Shown here: positions 1 to 6,113 of the stretch, one piece after another
Layout of the letters: the number at the start of each line of letters is the position of its first letter
Position numbering within the stretch: the first letter of the stretch is position 1
Assembly (NCBI GenBank): GCA_937928455.1
Contig: CALFUG010000404.1
Coordinates: forward strand, 1-7,623
Source: an uncultured Clostridia bacterium
GTDB lineage: Bacteria > Bacillota > Clostridia > Peptostreptococcales > Anaerovoracaceae
Length of the DNA: 7,623 nt
Direction: 5' to 3'
Made by a program: the position numbers and the translations under genes
Notes under the pieces: model-generated
What the model was told of the DNA's origin: nothing
Seen by the model: the letters and a program-made list of their open reading frames with translations, nothing else
Databases searched by the model: none

Positions 1-1113
1 ATTGACGCCGATGAGGGCCGCAAAATGGATAGGGCTGATTCCCAATTCCGTAACTACCGGAAGTAAGATGGGCGTGCAAAGCAAAATTGCACTGGTATCA
101 TCCATCAGCATTCCGATAATAACCAAGAATAGATTAATCATCATCAGCAGTACAAATTGGTTCTCCGAAATGGAAGTCAACACTGCCAAAATTTTGGAAG
201 GAACATTTTCCATAGTATAAAGCCGGGACATAACCATAACGGAAAATAGCATAATCAAAATAACACCCGTGGTGGTTCCTGCTTCCACCAAACTGGATTT
301 CAGCGTTTTTCGATTCAATCCCTTGTAGATGAAAAATCCTACTGGGATGGAATACACTACGGAAACCGCAGCCGCTTCTGTCGGGGTCATAATTCCACCG
401 TAGATACCACCCAAGATAATCAGGGGAGCCAAGATAGCCGGAATCGCCCGGAAAGTGCTTCGAAGAATTCGTTGCTCCGGCGGTCTTTCGCTTCGGGGAA
501 TTTTTGGCATGACGGCGATGGTTTCACAGTCTCGTAAAAGAAATACATTAATGGCGCTAAACAAAATTACCAAAATAATTCCGGGAATAACGGTGGCCGC
601 AAAACTGGCCAAAATCGAAGTACCTCCGACCCATGCATACAAAATCATATTCAGGCTGGGAGGAATCAAAAGCGCCAGAACCGAAGCACTGGATATCAAG
701 GCAGAACAATGACCTTTGGGATATCCGGCAGCATACATTCTGGGAAGCATGATGGAACCAATACAGGACAAGGTGGCAAAACCAGATCCGGAAATAGCGC
801 CGAACAATGCGCAAGAAACTACCATTACAATTCCCAATCCACCCTTAATTCGCCCTACAAAGGAACCTACAAAATCTACCAGACTTTCTCCTATACCGCC
901 CTTCTCCATAAAGGAACCCGCCAGTACAAAAAGAGGGATGGCGCAAAGAATAATAGAGCTGGCTTTGTTGTATCCATAGGGGAACAAGAAATGAAAATCA
1001 TATCCCCCCATCAAAACGATGGTCAATGTAGATGCAAAGAAAGCCAGGGGAATCGGTGCTCCGATAATTAAGACAAGTATCAGCACCGCAGCAGCAACTA
1101 ATACTGTACTCAT
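1..1113 (-). CDS. dctM: TRAP transporter large permease subunit (DctM family), 3' end cut by window edge
   Basis: This is the large membrane subunit of a tripartite ATP-independent periplasmic (TRAP) transporter, which carries the substrate across the membrane using an ion gradient, usually sodium. I translated 371 uninterrupted codons from the ATG at 1113 to the window edge. Family length is about 425-430, so roughly 55 C-terminal residues are missing. Family signatures seen are GAISGSG (residues 105-111), IPPSLNMILY (150-159) and GGIYGGIMTPTEAAAVS (235-251), plus DDTSAILL-CTPILLP near the cut end. The protein is hydrophobic throughout with many membrane helices. The start overlaps the dctQ stop as ATGA, and AAGGAGG lies 9 bases upstream inside dctQ (1123-1129), so translational coupling with dctQ is likely. 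The substrate cannot be told from this subunit. The dct name is generic for the family. Confidence 0.95.
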   Translation of the reverse strand, partial: MSTVLVAAAVLILVLIIGAPIPLAFFASTLTIVLMGGYDFHFLFPYGYNKASSIILCAIPLFVLAGSFMEKGGIGESLVDFVGSFVGRIKGGLGIVMVVSCALFGAISGSGFATLSCIGSIMLPRMYAAGYPKGHCSALISSASVLALLIPPSLNMILYAWVGGTSILASFAATVIPGIILVILFSAINVFLLRDCETIAVMPKIPRSERPPEQRILRSTFRAIPAILAPLIILGGIYGGIMTPTEAAAVSVVYSIPVGFFIYKGLNRKTLKSSLVEAGTTTGVILIMLFSVMVMSRLYTMENVPSKILAVLTSISENQFVLLMMINLFLVIIGMLMDDTSAILLCTPILLPVVTELGISPIHFAALIGVN

Positions 1114-1673
1114 TTACCAATCCCTCCTTCCACACCGTGTTCCAACATCCATTGTTCCAAATCGATTTTTTTCACACGTCTTAAATACATTTTTTTAAAT
1201 TCGCCAATCATATAAACAATATTATAAAATGCCATAAATCCAACTCCAAAGAAAATAGAGCTGTATCCGATTACCATCGGAATTCTATAAACCGAGGTCA
1301 CTGTCCCAATATCCACTGCATAAAGTATCAAATTCCAGGCCCACCATGCAAACCATAAGGATAGTACCACCGTCACCACCTCACGGAGAATCCGAATGAT
1401 GTCCTTAAATAAGTTTTCTTTCAGCATAACTTCAATGATGTCTGCGCGGATTTGACTTTTCTCATAGCTTCCATGAGCACACCCTACCATGTACAACCAA
1501 AAAGCCACCATAATCAGCAGCTCTTCATATCCGTTGAAGCTAATCCAGTCAAACAGCCTGAGAGCTGTTTCCACGAAGACAATCAAGGTTACAACTGAAG
1601 CAGTGACAATAATGACCCACTGCAATACTTTTGGTACAAAAAACCAAAACTTCGTGCGTTCAATTCTTGTCAA
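1110..1673 (-). CDS. dctQ: TRAP transporter small permease subunit (DctQ family)
   Basis: This 187-residue protein is the small membrane subunit of the TRAP transporter; in known structures it scaffolds DctM and helps dock the binding protein. Four hydrophobic helices are visible at about residues 14-38, 49-66, 95-118 and 131-157. A family-like stretch, NGYEELLIMVAFWLYMVG (47-64), is followed by a charged loop containing HGSYEKSQIRADII (67-80), where DctQ proteins normally carry their polar loop. The C-terminal tail after residue 158 is basic, then acidic, and cytoplasmic by prediction. The start is a TTG, chosen because a perfect AAGGAGG sits 7 bases upstream and the N-terminus then has normal family length. 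It lies 107 bases after dctP, with a hairpin between, and its stop overlaps the dctM start. Confidence 0.93.
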   Translation of the reverse strand: MTRIERTKFWFFVPKVLQWVIIVTASVVTLIVFVETALRLFDWISFNGYEELLIMVAFWLYMVGCAHGSYEKSQIRADIIEVMLKENLFKDIIRILREVVTVVLSLWFAWWAWNLILYAVDIGTVTSVYRIPMVIGYSSIFFGVGFMAFYNIVYMIGEFKKMYLRRVKKIDLEQWMLEHGVEGGIGK

Positions 1674-1680
1674 CTTACTT

Positions 1681-1687
1681 CCTCCTT
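1681..1687 (-). promoter_or_regulatory. Ribosome-binding site that fixes the TTG start of dctQ
   Basis: The minus strand reads AAGGAGG here, 7 bases before the TTG at 1673-1671. This is a full match to the anti-Shine-Dalgarno sequence at ideal spacing, and it is the main reason to accept the non-ATG start. A strong site with a weak start codon gives moderate initiation. Confidence 0.85.
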
Positions 1688-1693
1688 CTCTCT

Positions 1694-1723
1694 AAAATTG
1701 GGAGGAAAGGTGATTCCTCTCCC
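1694..1723 (-). terminator. Intercistronic hairpin between dctP and dctQ (attenuator or 3'-end stabiliser)
   Basis: On the minus strand, GGGAG-A-GGAA, loop TCACC, then TTTCCTCCC can form a 9-bp stem with one bulged A and one G-U pair (1700-1723), followed by AATTTT (1699-1694). The T tract is short and broken by two As, so this is at best a leaky terminator. Such hairpins behind a binding-protein gene commonly raise its mRNA level relative to the permease genes, by partial termination or by blocking 3' exonucleases. It lies about 12 bases upstream of the start of the dctQ Shine-Dalgarno sequence. The stem is directly seen; the role is inferred. Confidence 0.55.
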
Positions 1724-1780
1724 CCCAGCTTATTCTAATGCAAGCAATAACTAAAAATCATATGCCGTCTCGGTAAATCT

Positions 1781-2824
1781 TTACAGACCTACCTCAGCAC
1801 GGAAACCGTCCATTAACTCTTTGGTTAAAAGCTCTTCCAATTTCGGCCAAGAAGTTTCTCGAACAAATTGTGCATGCTCTGCCACTTGCTCGGGAGTGAA
1901 CATAATTACTTCTACATCATAATCGTCCTGAAGCTTCTGTCTGTAATCCGCTTCATTTTGTTCCGCTACGTTAAAGCTCTCTGTACTCATTTCTCTATAG
2001 CAATCCAAAACGATTTCACGATCTTCTTCCGTTAACTTGGCAAGACTCACTTCACTAACTACATACGCAGTGGCTTCCAGATGGAGCCAGTTGTAATACA
2101 TCTTGGTGATGATTTCTCCTACCCATGCATAGTTCATGTTAGCAGTTCCGCCAATCCATCCATCTACAACACCTGTCTGAAGAGCGGTAGGAACTTCCGC
2201 ATAGGTAATGGTAGTGGGGCTGTATCCCAAATCTTCCTGTACGATTCGGAACGTGGCCATAGCAGGACTTCGCAAAGCCAGGTTTTTATTTGCACCAGGT
2301 ACCATTACATCCGTCGGGTCTTTCTTAACGCCCATTCCGATGAAACCTTCACAAACAAATCCAACAAAGTTTACGTTCTGAGTAGCACAGATTTCCTGCA
2401 TAACAGATACCATATAAGAATCCGGTCCGAACAGAACTTTGCCATCTTCAAAACCAGTTGCATAGTAAGGTAAATATGCAGCTCCTAGTCGAGCATCCGA
2501 AGCATCCGGCACAGTAATTTGAGCGGAATCCACGGACCCCAGGATAACTTCTTCATACACTGTTTCATAACTTCCCAGCTGACTAGCAGGATAGTATGCA
2601 ATTTCTACTCTTCCTTCTGTTCTTTCCGCAACCAATTCTACCAGTTGCTCATTAAGTCTTGTAGACATGTGGTCCACCGGAGCATCCGATGCCAGACGGA
2701 AAACCATGGGGTTTTCAGCATCATATGCAGCTGCTTCTCCTTCACCGCCACCACCGCCGCCGCAAGCGGCAAATGAGGACAGAACGAGGACCATTACCAA
2801 CATGATTGCTAAGGTTCTTTTCAT
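1781..2824 (-). CDS. dctP: TRAP transporter solute-binding lipoprotein (DctP family)
   Basis: This 347-residue extracytoplasmic receptor delivers the substrate to DctQM. Residues 1-20 are a lipoprotein signal peptide (KR, then a hydrophobic core) ending at C21 in SFAAC, with Phe at -3 of the lipobox, slightly off consensus. C21 is followed by six glycines and an acidic/alanine linker, fitting a lipid-anchored receptor on a Gram-positive membrane. The fold signature is clear: FRLASDAPVDH (42-52), VELVAERTEGRVEIAYYPASQLG (62-84) and EVPTALQTGVVDG (210-222). R185 in LALRSP (182-187) aligns with the arginine that binds the substrate carboxylate in this family. After VVDG the usual QEN-type residues are replaced by WIGG, so the ligand may be atypical. 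The start is the ATG at 2824, with AAGGAGG 9 bases upstream. It is first in the dctPQM operon. Confidence 0.95.
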   Translation of the reverse strand: MKRTLAIMLVMVLVLSSFAACGGGGGGEGEAAAYDAENPMVFRLASDAPVDHMSTRLNEQLVELVAERTEGRVEIAYYPASQLGSYETVYEEVILGSVDSAQITVPDASDARLGAAYLPYYATGFEDGKVLFGPDSYMVSVMQEICATQNVNFVGFVCEGFIGMGVKKDPTDVMVPGANKNLALRSPAMATFRIVQEDLGYSPTTITYAEVPTALQTGVVDGWIGGTANMNYAWVGEIITKMYYNWLHLEATAYVVSEVSLAKLTEEDREIVLDCYREMSTESFNVAEQNEADYRQKLQDDYDVEVIMFTPEQVAEHAQFVRETSWPKLEELLTKELMDGFRAEVGL

Positions 2825-2833
2825 ATGCGATCT

Positions 2834-2840
2834 CCTCCTT
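2834..2840 (-). promoter_or_regulatory. Strong ribosome-binding site of dctP
   Basis: The minus strand reads AAGGAGG, followed by AGATCGCAT (9 bases) and then the ATG of dctP. This is a full-length Shine-Dalgarno match, fitting high expression of the binding protein. Confidence 0.85.
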
Positions 2841-2848
2841 TATTCATC

Positions 2849-2884
2849 GACAAATGTTCTTTTCAGCATGAAAAGTCTTTTGTC
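2849..2884 (-). promoter_or_regulatory. Nested hairpin / dyad in the dctP leader
   Basis: GACAAA, AGA, CTTTTC, loop ATGCT, GAAAAG, AACA, TTTGTC on the minus strand gives two stacked perfect 6-bp stems (2859-2864 with 2870-2875; 2849-2854 with 2879-2884) separated by a 3x4 internal loop. It begins a few bases after the predicted transcription start and ends 8 bases before the dctP Shine-Dalgarno site. It could be a leader RNA hairpin that protects the 5' end, or a double-stranded operator just downstream of the promoter. It lacks a T tract, so it is not a terminator. Confidence 0.55.
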
Positions 2885-2898
2885 ATTCACTCGCAAGG

Positions 2899-2928
2899 AT
2901 TATACTATACAATTCACTTTTTTAGCAA
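2899..2928 (-). promoter_or_regulatory. Sigma-A-type promoter of dctPQM
   Basis: The minus strand has TTGCTA (2928-2923, 4 of 6 matches to TTGACA), an 18-base spacer and a perfect TATAAT (2904-2899). Transcription would begin near 2892, giving a leader of about 68 bases before dctP. An A-rich stretch (AAAAAAAA near 2948-2958) lies upstream and could act as an UP-like element. This is the best promoter I see in the gap before dctP. Confidence 0.7.
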
Positions 2929-2962
2929 ATAAATGTTGCGAATCCCTTTGTTTTTTTTGCCA

Positions 2963-3054
2963 TGTATACAAGATGGCGCTATTTCAATGGTTACCTAACA
3001 AATGATACGGCAAGATTGTATATTTTTTTGTATAAAACAGCAAATATGTATACA
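2963..3054. promoter_or_regulatory. Pair of TGTATACA palindromes, candidate operators upstream of dctPQM
   Basis: The perfect 8-base palindrome TGTATACA occurs at 2963-2970 and again at 3047-3054, centre to centre 84 bp, which is eight turns of B-DNA. Two further half-like copies, TTGTATA, lie between them at 3016-3022 and 3028-3034. I noticed no other exact copy in the window. The nearer site sits about 75 bp upstream of the predicted dctP transcription start, a position suited to activation or looping. Short GTATAC-centred palindromes are known operators for some GntR/FadR-family regulators of organic-acid genes; the link here is inference, and no regulator gene is in the window. The distal copy also overlaps the T tract of the crt terminator. 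Confidence 0.4.
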
Positions 3055-3084
3055 AAAGGCCCTGTGGAATACCATCCCAAGGCC
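3050..3084 (-). terminator. Candidate intrinsic terminator of crt
   Basis: On the minus strand, GGCCTTGGGA, loop TGGTAT, then TCC-A-CAGGGCC forms a 10-bp GC-rich stem with one bulged A and one G-U pair (3084-3058), followed by TTTTGTAT. It lies about 97 bases after the crt stop and well before the dctP promoter, so it separates crt from the TRAP operon. The T tract has only four consecutive Ts, which keeps confidence moderate. Confidence 0.65.
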
Positions 3085-3180
3085 AGATTATCTTATATGT
3101 CCCTATTTCAACCAATCCTAGTTGCTTTATAGCCGGCATATGACATTTTATTCTCCCCAAAATCAATCCTACACTCCGCT

Positions 3181-3957
3181 CTATTCCCCCGTAAACTCTG
3201 CTTTTCTTTTTTCCAGGAAAGCACCCATTCCTTCTTGCTTATCCTTGCTTGCAAAGGGAGCGGTGAACATTTCTATTTCTAACGCGGATGCAGAAATCAT
3301 ATCTAAATCAAAGCCTCGGTTAACAGCCGTCTTCGCAGCCTTGATGGCGAGTGGGGCTTTCCCCAGTATGGTTTCCGCTAGCTCCTCTGCTTTTTTTAGC
3401 AACTCTTCATGAGGGACCACTTCTTCACATAGACCAACAGCCAAAGCTCTTTCTGCATTGAGAGTCTCCCCTGTCATAATCATTCGTTTCCCCATGGCTT
3501 TTCCTACCAGTCTCGGTAAACGTTGCGTGCCCCCAAATCCGGGAATAATTCCCAAATTCACCTCCGGTTGTCCAAACTTGGCTTTTTCCGATGCAATCCG
3601 AAAATCACAAGCCAAGGCCAGCTCGCACCCACCTCCTAAAGCAAATCCATTCACTGCAGCAATAATGGGCTTTTCCATTTCTTCCATATAATTCATGAGG
3701 CGGTGGCCCAACTTCATCATCTCTCGGCCTTCCTTGGGACTCATCTGATGCATGGCGGAAATATCTGCACCAGCCACGAAGGCTTTTCCCTCCCCGGTTA
3801 GTATAACCACCCCCACTTCGGAATCCTTCTCAATTTCTTGAAACAGGGAATGTAATTCCTCCAAAACTTGAGGATTTAAAGCATTCATTGCTTCTGGTCG
3901 ACTCACAGTCACAAAGCCTATTCTTTCTCTTTTTTCAAAATGCAATGTTTGGTACAT
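3181..3957 (-). CDS. crt: Short-chain enoyl-CoA hydratase / crotonase (3-hydroxybutyryl-CoA dehydratase)
   Basis: This 258-residue cytosolic crotonase-fold enzyme adds or removes water between crotonyl-CoA and 3-hydroxybutyryl-CoA (or similar short acyl-CoAs), as in butyrate formation or fatty-acid and amino-acid breakdown. Motifs: FVAGADIS (60-67), contributing to the CoA pocket and oxyanion hole; NGFALGGGCELALACD (103-118) with catalytic E112; and FGQPEVNLGIIPGFGGTQR (128-146) with catalytic E132. These two glutamates match the E144/E164 pair of rat mitochondrial hydratase, so true hydratase activity is expected rather than another crotonase reaction. Length and motifs resemble clostridial Crt. 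The ATG at 3957 has AGGAG 8 bases upstream. It appears monocistronic, with its own promoter and terminator, and lacks the thl-hbd-bcd-etf neighbours common for crt in clostridia, so the physiological pathway is open. Confidence 0.93.
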   Translation of the reverse strand: MYQTLHFEKRERIGFVTVSRPEAMNALNPQVLEELHSLFQEIEKDSEVGVVILTGEGKAFVAGADISAMHQMSPKEGREMMKLGHRLMNYMEEMEKPIIAAVNGFALGGGCELALACDFRIASEKAKFGQPEVNLGIIPGFGGTQRLPRLVGKAMGKRMIMTGETLNAERALAVGLCEEVVPHEELLKKAEELAETILGKAPLAIKAAKTAVNRGFDLDMISASALEIEMFTAPFASKDKQEGMGAFLEKRKAEFTGE

Positions 3958-4061
3958 GTTTCCGTCTCCTTCACATTTTTTCTCTAATACAACATATTAA
4001 ATGCAAATAACACCGCTGTCATTTTGCACCATGGCGTAAAGAAACTTCTTGCTTTTCTACC

Positions 4062-4090
4062 ATCATATCATTCTCTATATTTTGAGGCAA
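4062..4090 (-). promoter_or_regulatory. Candidate extended -10 promoter of crt
   Basis: The minus strand has TTGCCT (4090-4085), a 17-base spacer ending in TGA, then TATGAT (4067-4062, 5 of 6). The TG one base before the -10 box makes it an extended -10 promoter. Transcription would start near 4055, leaving a leader of about 98 bases. I see no strong terminator between the permease gene and this site, so some readthrough from upstream is possible. Confidence 0.55.
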
Positions 4091-4126
4091 TGCTTCCGGC
4101 TATATCAAAACCAATCACTCTATAAC

Positions 4127-5053
4127 TTAGGATCTCTTCATCGCTCGCCTTACTGTCTTCTTATTCCACCAGGAAATAAACCGGGAAGTTAGGGAAGGCT
4201 TCCACTGAAGCTCCATAACCAAGCACCCAACAATGAGTAGAACCGCCCCTATGTACGCTCTCAAAAGAAGAATCTCCTGCGCAAAATAGAATGCCACAAA
4301 ACCGGCAAAAACAGGCTCTAAAGTGAATATTACCCCCACATGATTCGCAGAAGTATACTGCTGAGCTACCGCTTGAATGATAAAAGCCAGTCCGGTACAA
4401 AATATGGCCAGAAATAACACAGAGCCCCATACTTTGCCGCTGGCGGGGAATGTGGGCTCCTCTAACAAGACAGCCAATACCAGCTGCCAAATCCCATTAA
4501 ATCCTAGTTGAAACACCCCCAACTGAAATGCGTTAACCTCTTTCTTTTTCACCGCTTTTTCCGTCACCAACAAATCAAAAGCATAGGCTACTGCGCAAAG
4601 AATACATAGCAAATCCCCCACCGCCGGTTTTAGGTTTCCATCGAGAGTAAGTAGGCCGATTCCCACCACACACATGACTACCACGATTCTCAGCTTCTTG
4701 CTGGGAACAATACCAAACAAAAAATACCCCAGTATGGGTGTAAACACTACGGATAAAGCGCACAAGAACCCGGCATTCGATAAACTGGTGTACATCACAC
4801 CAAAAGTGGCGCCGATATACACCACCACCAGTATGGACCCGATATAGAAGCTATATTTCAACGTCTCTTTGCTGACATCTCTCAGTTTTGGGAATGTCAA
4901 AATCACTGCCACAACAAAAGCGATTAGAAATCGATGGGCATTCAGTGTAAAAGGACCCAGTTCTTCTAAACTCAGGTCCATCAGGTAGTACGAGATACCC
5001 CAAGCAAAAGTTACGAGAAGTAGCATGAGGTCTGCCTTGATTTGCTGCGTCAT
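4127..5053 (-). CDS. EamA/DMT-superfamily permease (10 membrane helices)
   Basis: This 308-residue integral membrane protein of the drug/metabolite transporter superfamily has two EamA repeats of about five helices each, spanning roughly residues 8-137 and 145-281. Repeat 1 opens with LLLVTFAWGISYYLMD (11-26) and has LGPFTLNAHRFLIAF (32-46). Repeat 2 ends with the typical LEPVFAGFVAFYFAQE (245-260), then a final helix and a basic tail (282-308, many K/R) on the cytoplasmic side. Family members export amino acids, nucleosides or other metabolites, but the substrate cannot be read from sequence. I chose the ATG at 5053 because GGAGAG lies 7 bases upstream; an in-frame TTG at 5068 overlaps that same site and is unlikely. 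It starts one base after the holA stop, so it is coupled to holA, although the functions look unrelated. Confidence 0.92.
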   Translation of the reverse strand: MTQQIKADLMLLLVTFAWGISYYLMDLSLEELGPFTLNAHRFLIAFVVAVILTFPKLRDVSKETLKYSFYIGSILVVVYIGATFGVMYTSLSNAGFLCALSVVFTPILGYFLFGIVPSKKLRIVVVMCVVGIGLLTLDGNLKPAVGDLLCILCAVAYAFDLLVTEKAVKKKEVNAFQLGVFQLGFNGIWQLVLAVLLEEPTFPASGKVWGSVLFLAIFCTGLAFIIQAVAQQYTSANHVGVIFTLEPVFAGFVAFYFAQEILLLRAYIGAVLLIVGCLVMELQWKPSLTSRFISWWNKKTVRRAMKRS

Positions 5054-5054
5054 T

Positions 5055-6113
5055 TTATAACTCTCCAATGAATAACTCCAGTGCCAGCTGCGGGTTTAAT
5101 AACCCACTCTTATTCTGCCGATCAATTTCATATAGTCGTTTTACAAATTGATAGAGCTGACTTGAAGTATATCTTCCGGCAACGGAAGCTCCTTTGCGCA
5201 AGCGAAAGGGATGTACCTTCAGTTCTTTTTCCATTTCTACCAAAGATCTATTTTCGTCCTGAAGCTGCCGGATGTCCAAAAGCAATTCGTACTGTGAAAT
5301 CAATAACCCCAGTATCTTGTAAAAACTTTCCCCGGAGCGAAGCATATTGGATAGTAACTCATACGCCTCTCCTTTTTTATCTGAAGCTAAAGCATCCACA
5401 AAAGAAAACACATAGGTATTCAAATCTCCCGCCATGGTTTGATGCACATCTAAAGCCGTGACCTCGGCGTCCTCCGCATGGGATAGTATTTTCGCCAAAT
5501 CATTCTCTAGGTGATATAAGGTATATGTGGATTGAGGATGAAGGTACCCGGATAGCTCAATAATGGTTTCTGCCACATCCTCTCGCAATGCTTTCCCTGC
5601 CTTTACAAATCGGTTACGAATAAAAACTTTTAGATCCGCCGCATCCAGTCTTTCAAACTGGTAAGTGTCCCCCACCTTTTGAATCATTTTTGTGAACTGC
5701 AATCTTTTGTCTACATCCTGCTCCCGAAACAGCAGTATGGTACTGGAAGGAATATGTGGCAAATACTCACCCAACGCTTTTCTCTCTCCACTGTCCGGTA
5801 CATCTTCCGATTCCTCTTCCTCCCCGTCTTTTCTTTTCATTTTAAATAGCCCGCTATTCTCAATGATTACGATTCTTTTTTCTGAAAACATGGTCAAGGT
5901 TTCACAAACAGATACCAACTCGTCCAAGGGAGGCAATCCTTGAAATATGGTCACATCCAAAAGATATGTCTCTGGGTTTACGTACTTTTCAATGATTTGA
6001 CGTACCGCCCAATCAACTTGCAAACGCTCCTCTCCAAAAAAAAGCAAAACCGAAGGGAAATCTCCCTTCTTTAAATCCTCCATCATTCGTTTGAAAGCAT
6101 AGTTTTTGCCCAT
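5055..6113 (-). CDS. holA: DNA polymerase III subunit delta
   Basis: HolA is the delta subunit of the clamp-loader complex; it opens the beta sliding clamp during loading onto primed DNA. The 352-residue length fits the family (about 340). Seen in order: an N-terminal segment LLFFGEE (23-29); RIVIIENSGLFK (80-91), the typical domain I strand and turn; a charged insertion around KDGEEEESEDVPDSGE (95-110); LLFREQDVDKR (127-137); domain II around residues 150-225; and a helical collar domain with YVFSFVDALASDKKGEA (234-250) and the terminal YEIDRQNKSGLLNP (328-341) signature. There is no Walker A motif, as expected for delta. I chose the ATG at 6113 (GGAG four bases upstream, close spacing) over an in-frame ATG at 6164, because it gives the normal N-terminus. 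It overlaps comEC by 31 bases, the usual Firmicutes order. Confidence 0.94.
   Translation of the reverse strand: MGKNYAFKRMMEDLKKGDFPSVLLFFGEERLQVDWAVRQIIEKYVNPETYLLDVTIFQGLPPLDELVSVCETLTMFSEKRIVIIENSGLFKMKRKDGEEEESEDVPDSGERKALGEYLPHIPSSTILLFREQDVDKRLQFTKMIQKVGDTYQFERLDAADLKVFIRNRFVKAGKALREDVAETIIELSGYLHPQSTYTLYHLENDLAKILSHAEDAEVTALDVHQTMAGDLNTYVFSFVDALASDKKGEAYELLSNMLRSGESFYKILGLLISQYELLLDIRQLQDENRSLVEMEKELKVHPFRLRKGASVAGRYTSSQLYQFVKRLYEIDRQNKSGLLNPQLALELFIGEL
5061..5066 (-). promoter_or_regulatory. Ribosome-binding site of the EamA permease, inside the holA 3' end
   Basis: GGAGAG on the minus strand lies 7 bases before the ATG at 5053. It is part of the last holA codons, so ribosomes finishing holA can reinitiate directly. 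It argues against the upstream in-frame TTG at 5068. Confidence 0.7.

Larger units (their letters stand above)
2825..3180. other. AT-rich intergenic region between crt and dctP
   Basis: This 356-bp gap holds, in order of minus-strand reading, about 95 bases of crt 3' untranslated sequence, the crt terminator, the TGTATACA cluster, an A-rich tract, the dctPQM promoter, the leader hairpin and the dctP ribosome-binding site. A perfect 9-bp inverted repeat, TTTTGTATA at 3026-3034 and TATACAAAA at 3049-3057, lies directly after the terminator hairpin. I see no convincing gene here. Confidence 0.7.

Noticed and set aside
709..1071. Plus-strand open frames opposite dctM, and a minus-strand frame at 557-814
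   Set aside because: The dctM frame translates without interruption and with family motifs through this region; the others are shadows of it.
2737..2765. GGC/GGT repeat tract in dctP as a possible phase-variable microsatellite
   Set aside because: It encodes the glycine linker after the lipoprotein cysteine. It is short, with mixed codons in steps of three, so slippage would not shift the frame.
2984..3166. Minus-strand open frame of about 60 codons in the crt-dctP gap
   Set aside because: It begins with TTG without a spaced ribosome-binding site, runs through the crt terminator and the palindrome cluster, has a biased Tyr/Leu-rich tail from AT-rich DNA, and resembles no family I know.
4081..4126. 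TTTTGA...TCAAAA inverted repeat as a terminator of the EamA gene
   Set aside because: The stem is short and AT-rich with no following T tract, and one arm lies within the candidate crt promoter.
5054..5068. Upstream in-frame TTG start for the EamA permease
   Set aside because: The TTG overlaps the GGAGAG site that serves the ATG at 5053, and it would add only five residues before the normal N-terminus.
5081..5461. Plus-strand open frame opposite holA, and similar plus-strand frames opposite crt, dctP and comEC
   Set aside because: They are antisense to well-supported genes, have no recognisable motifs and lack good ribosome-binding sites.
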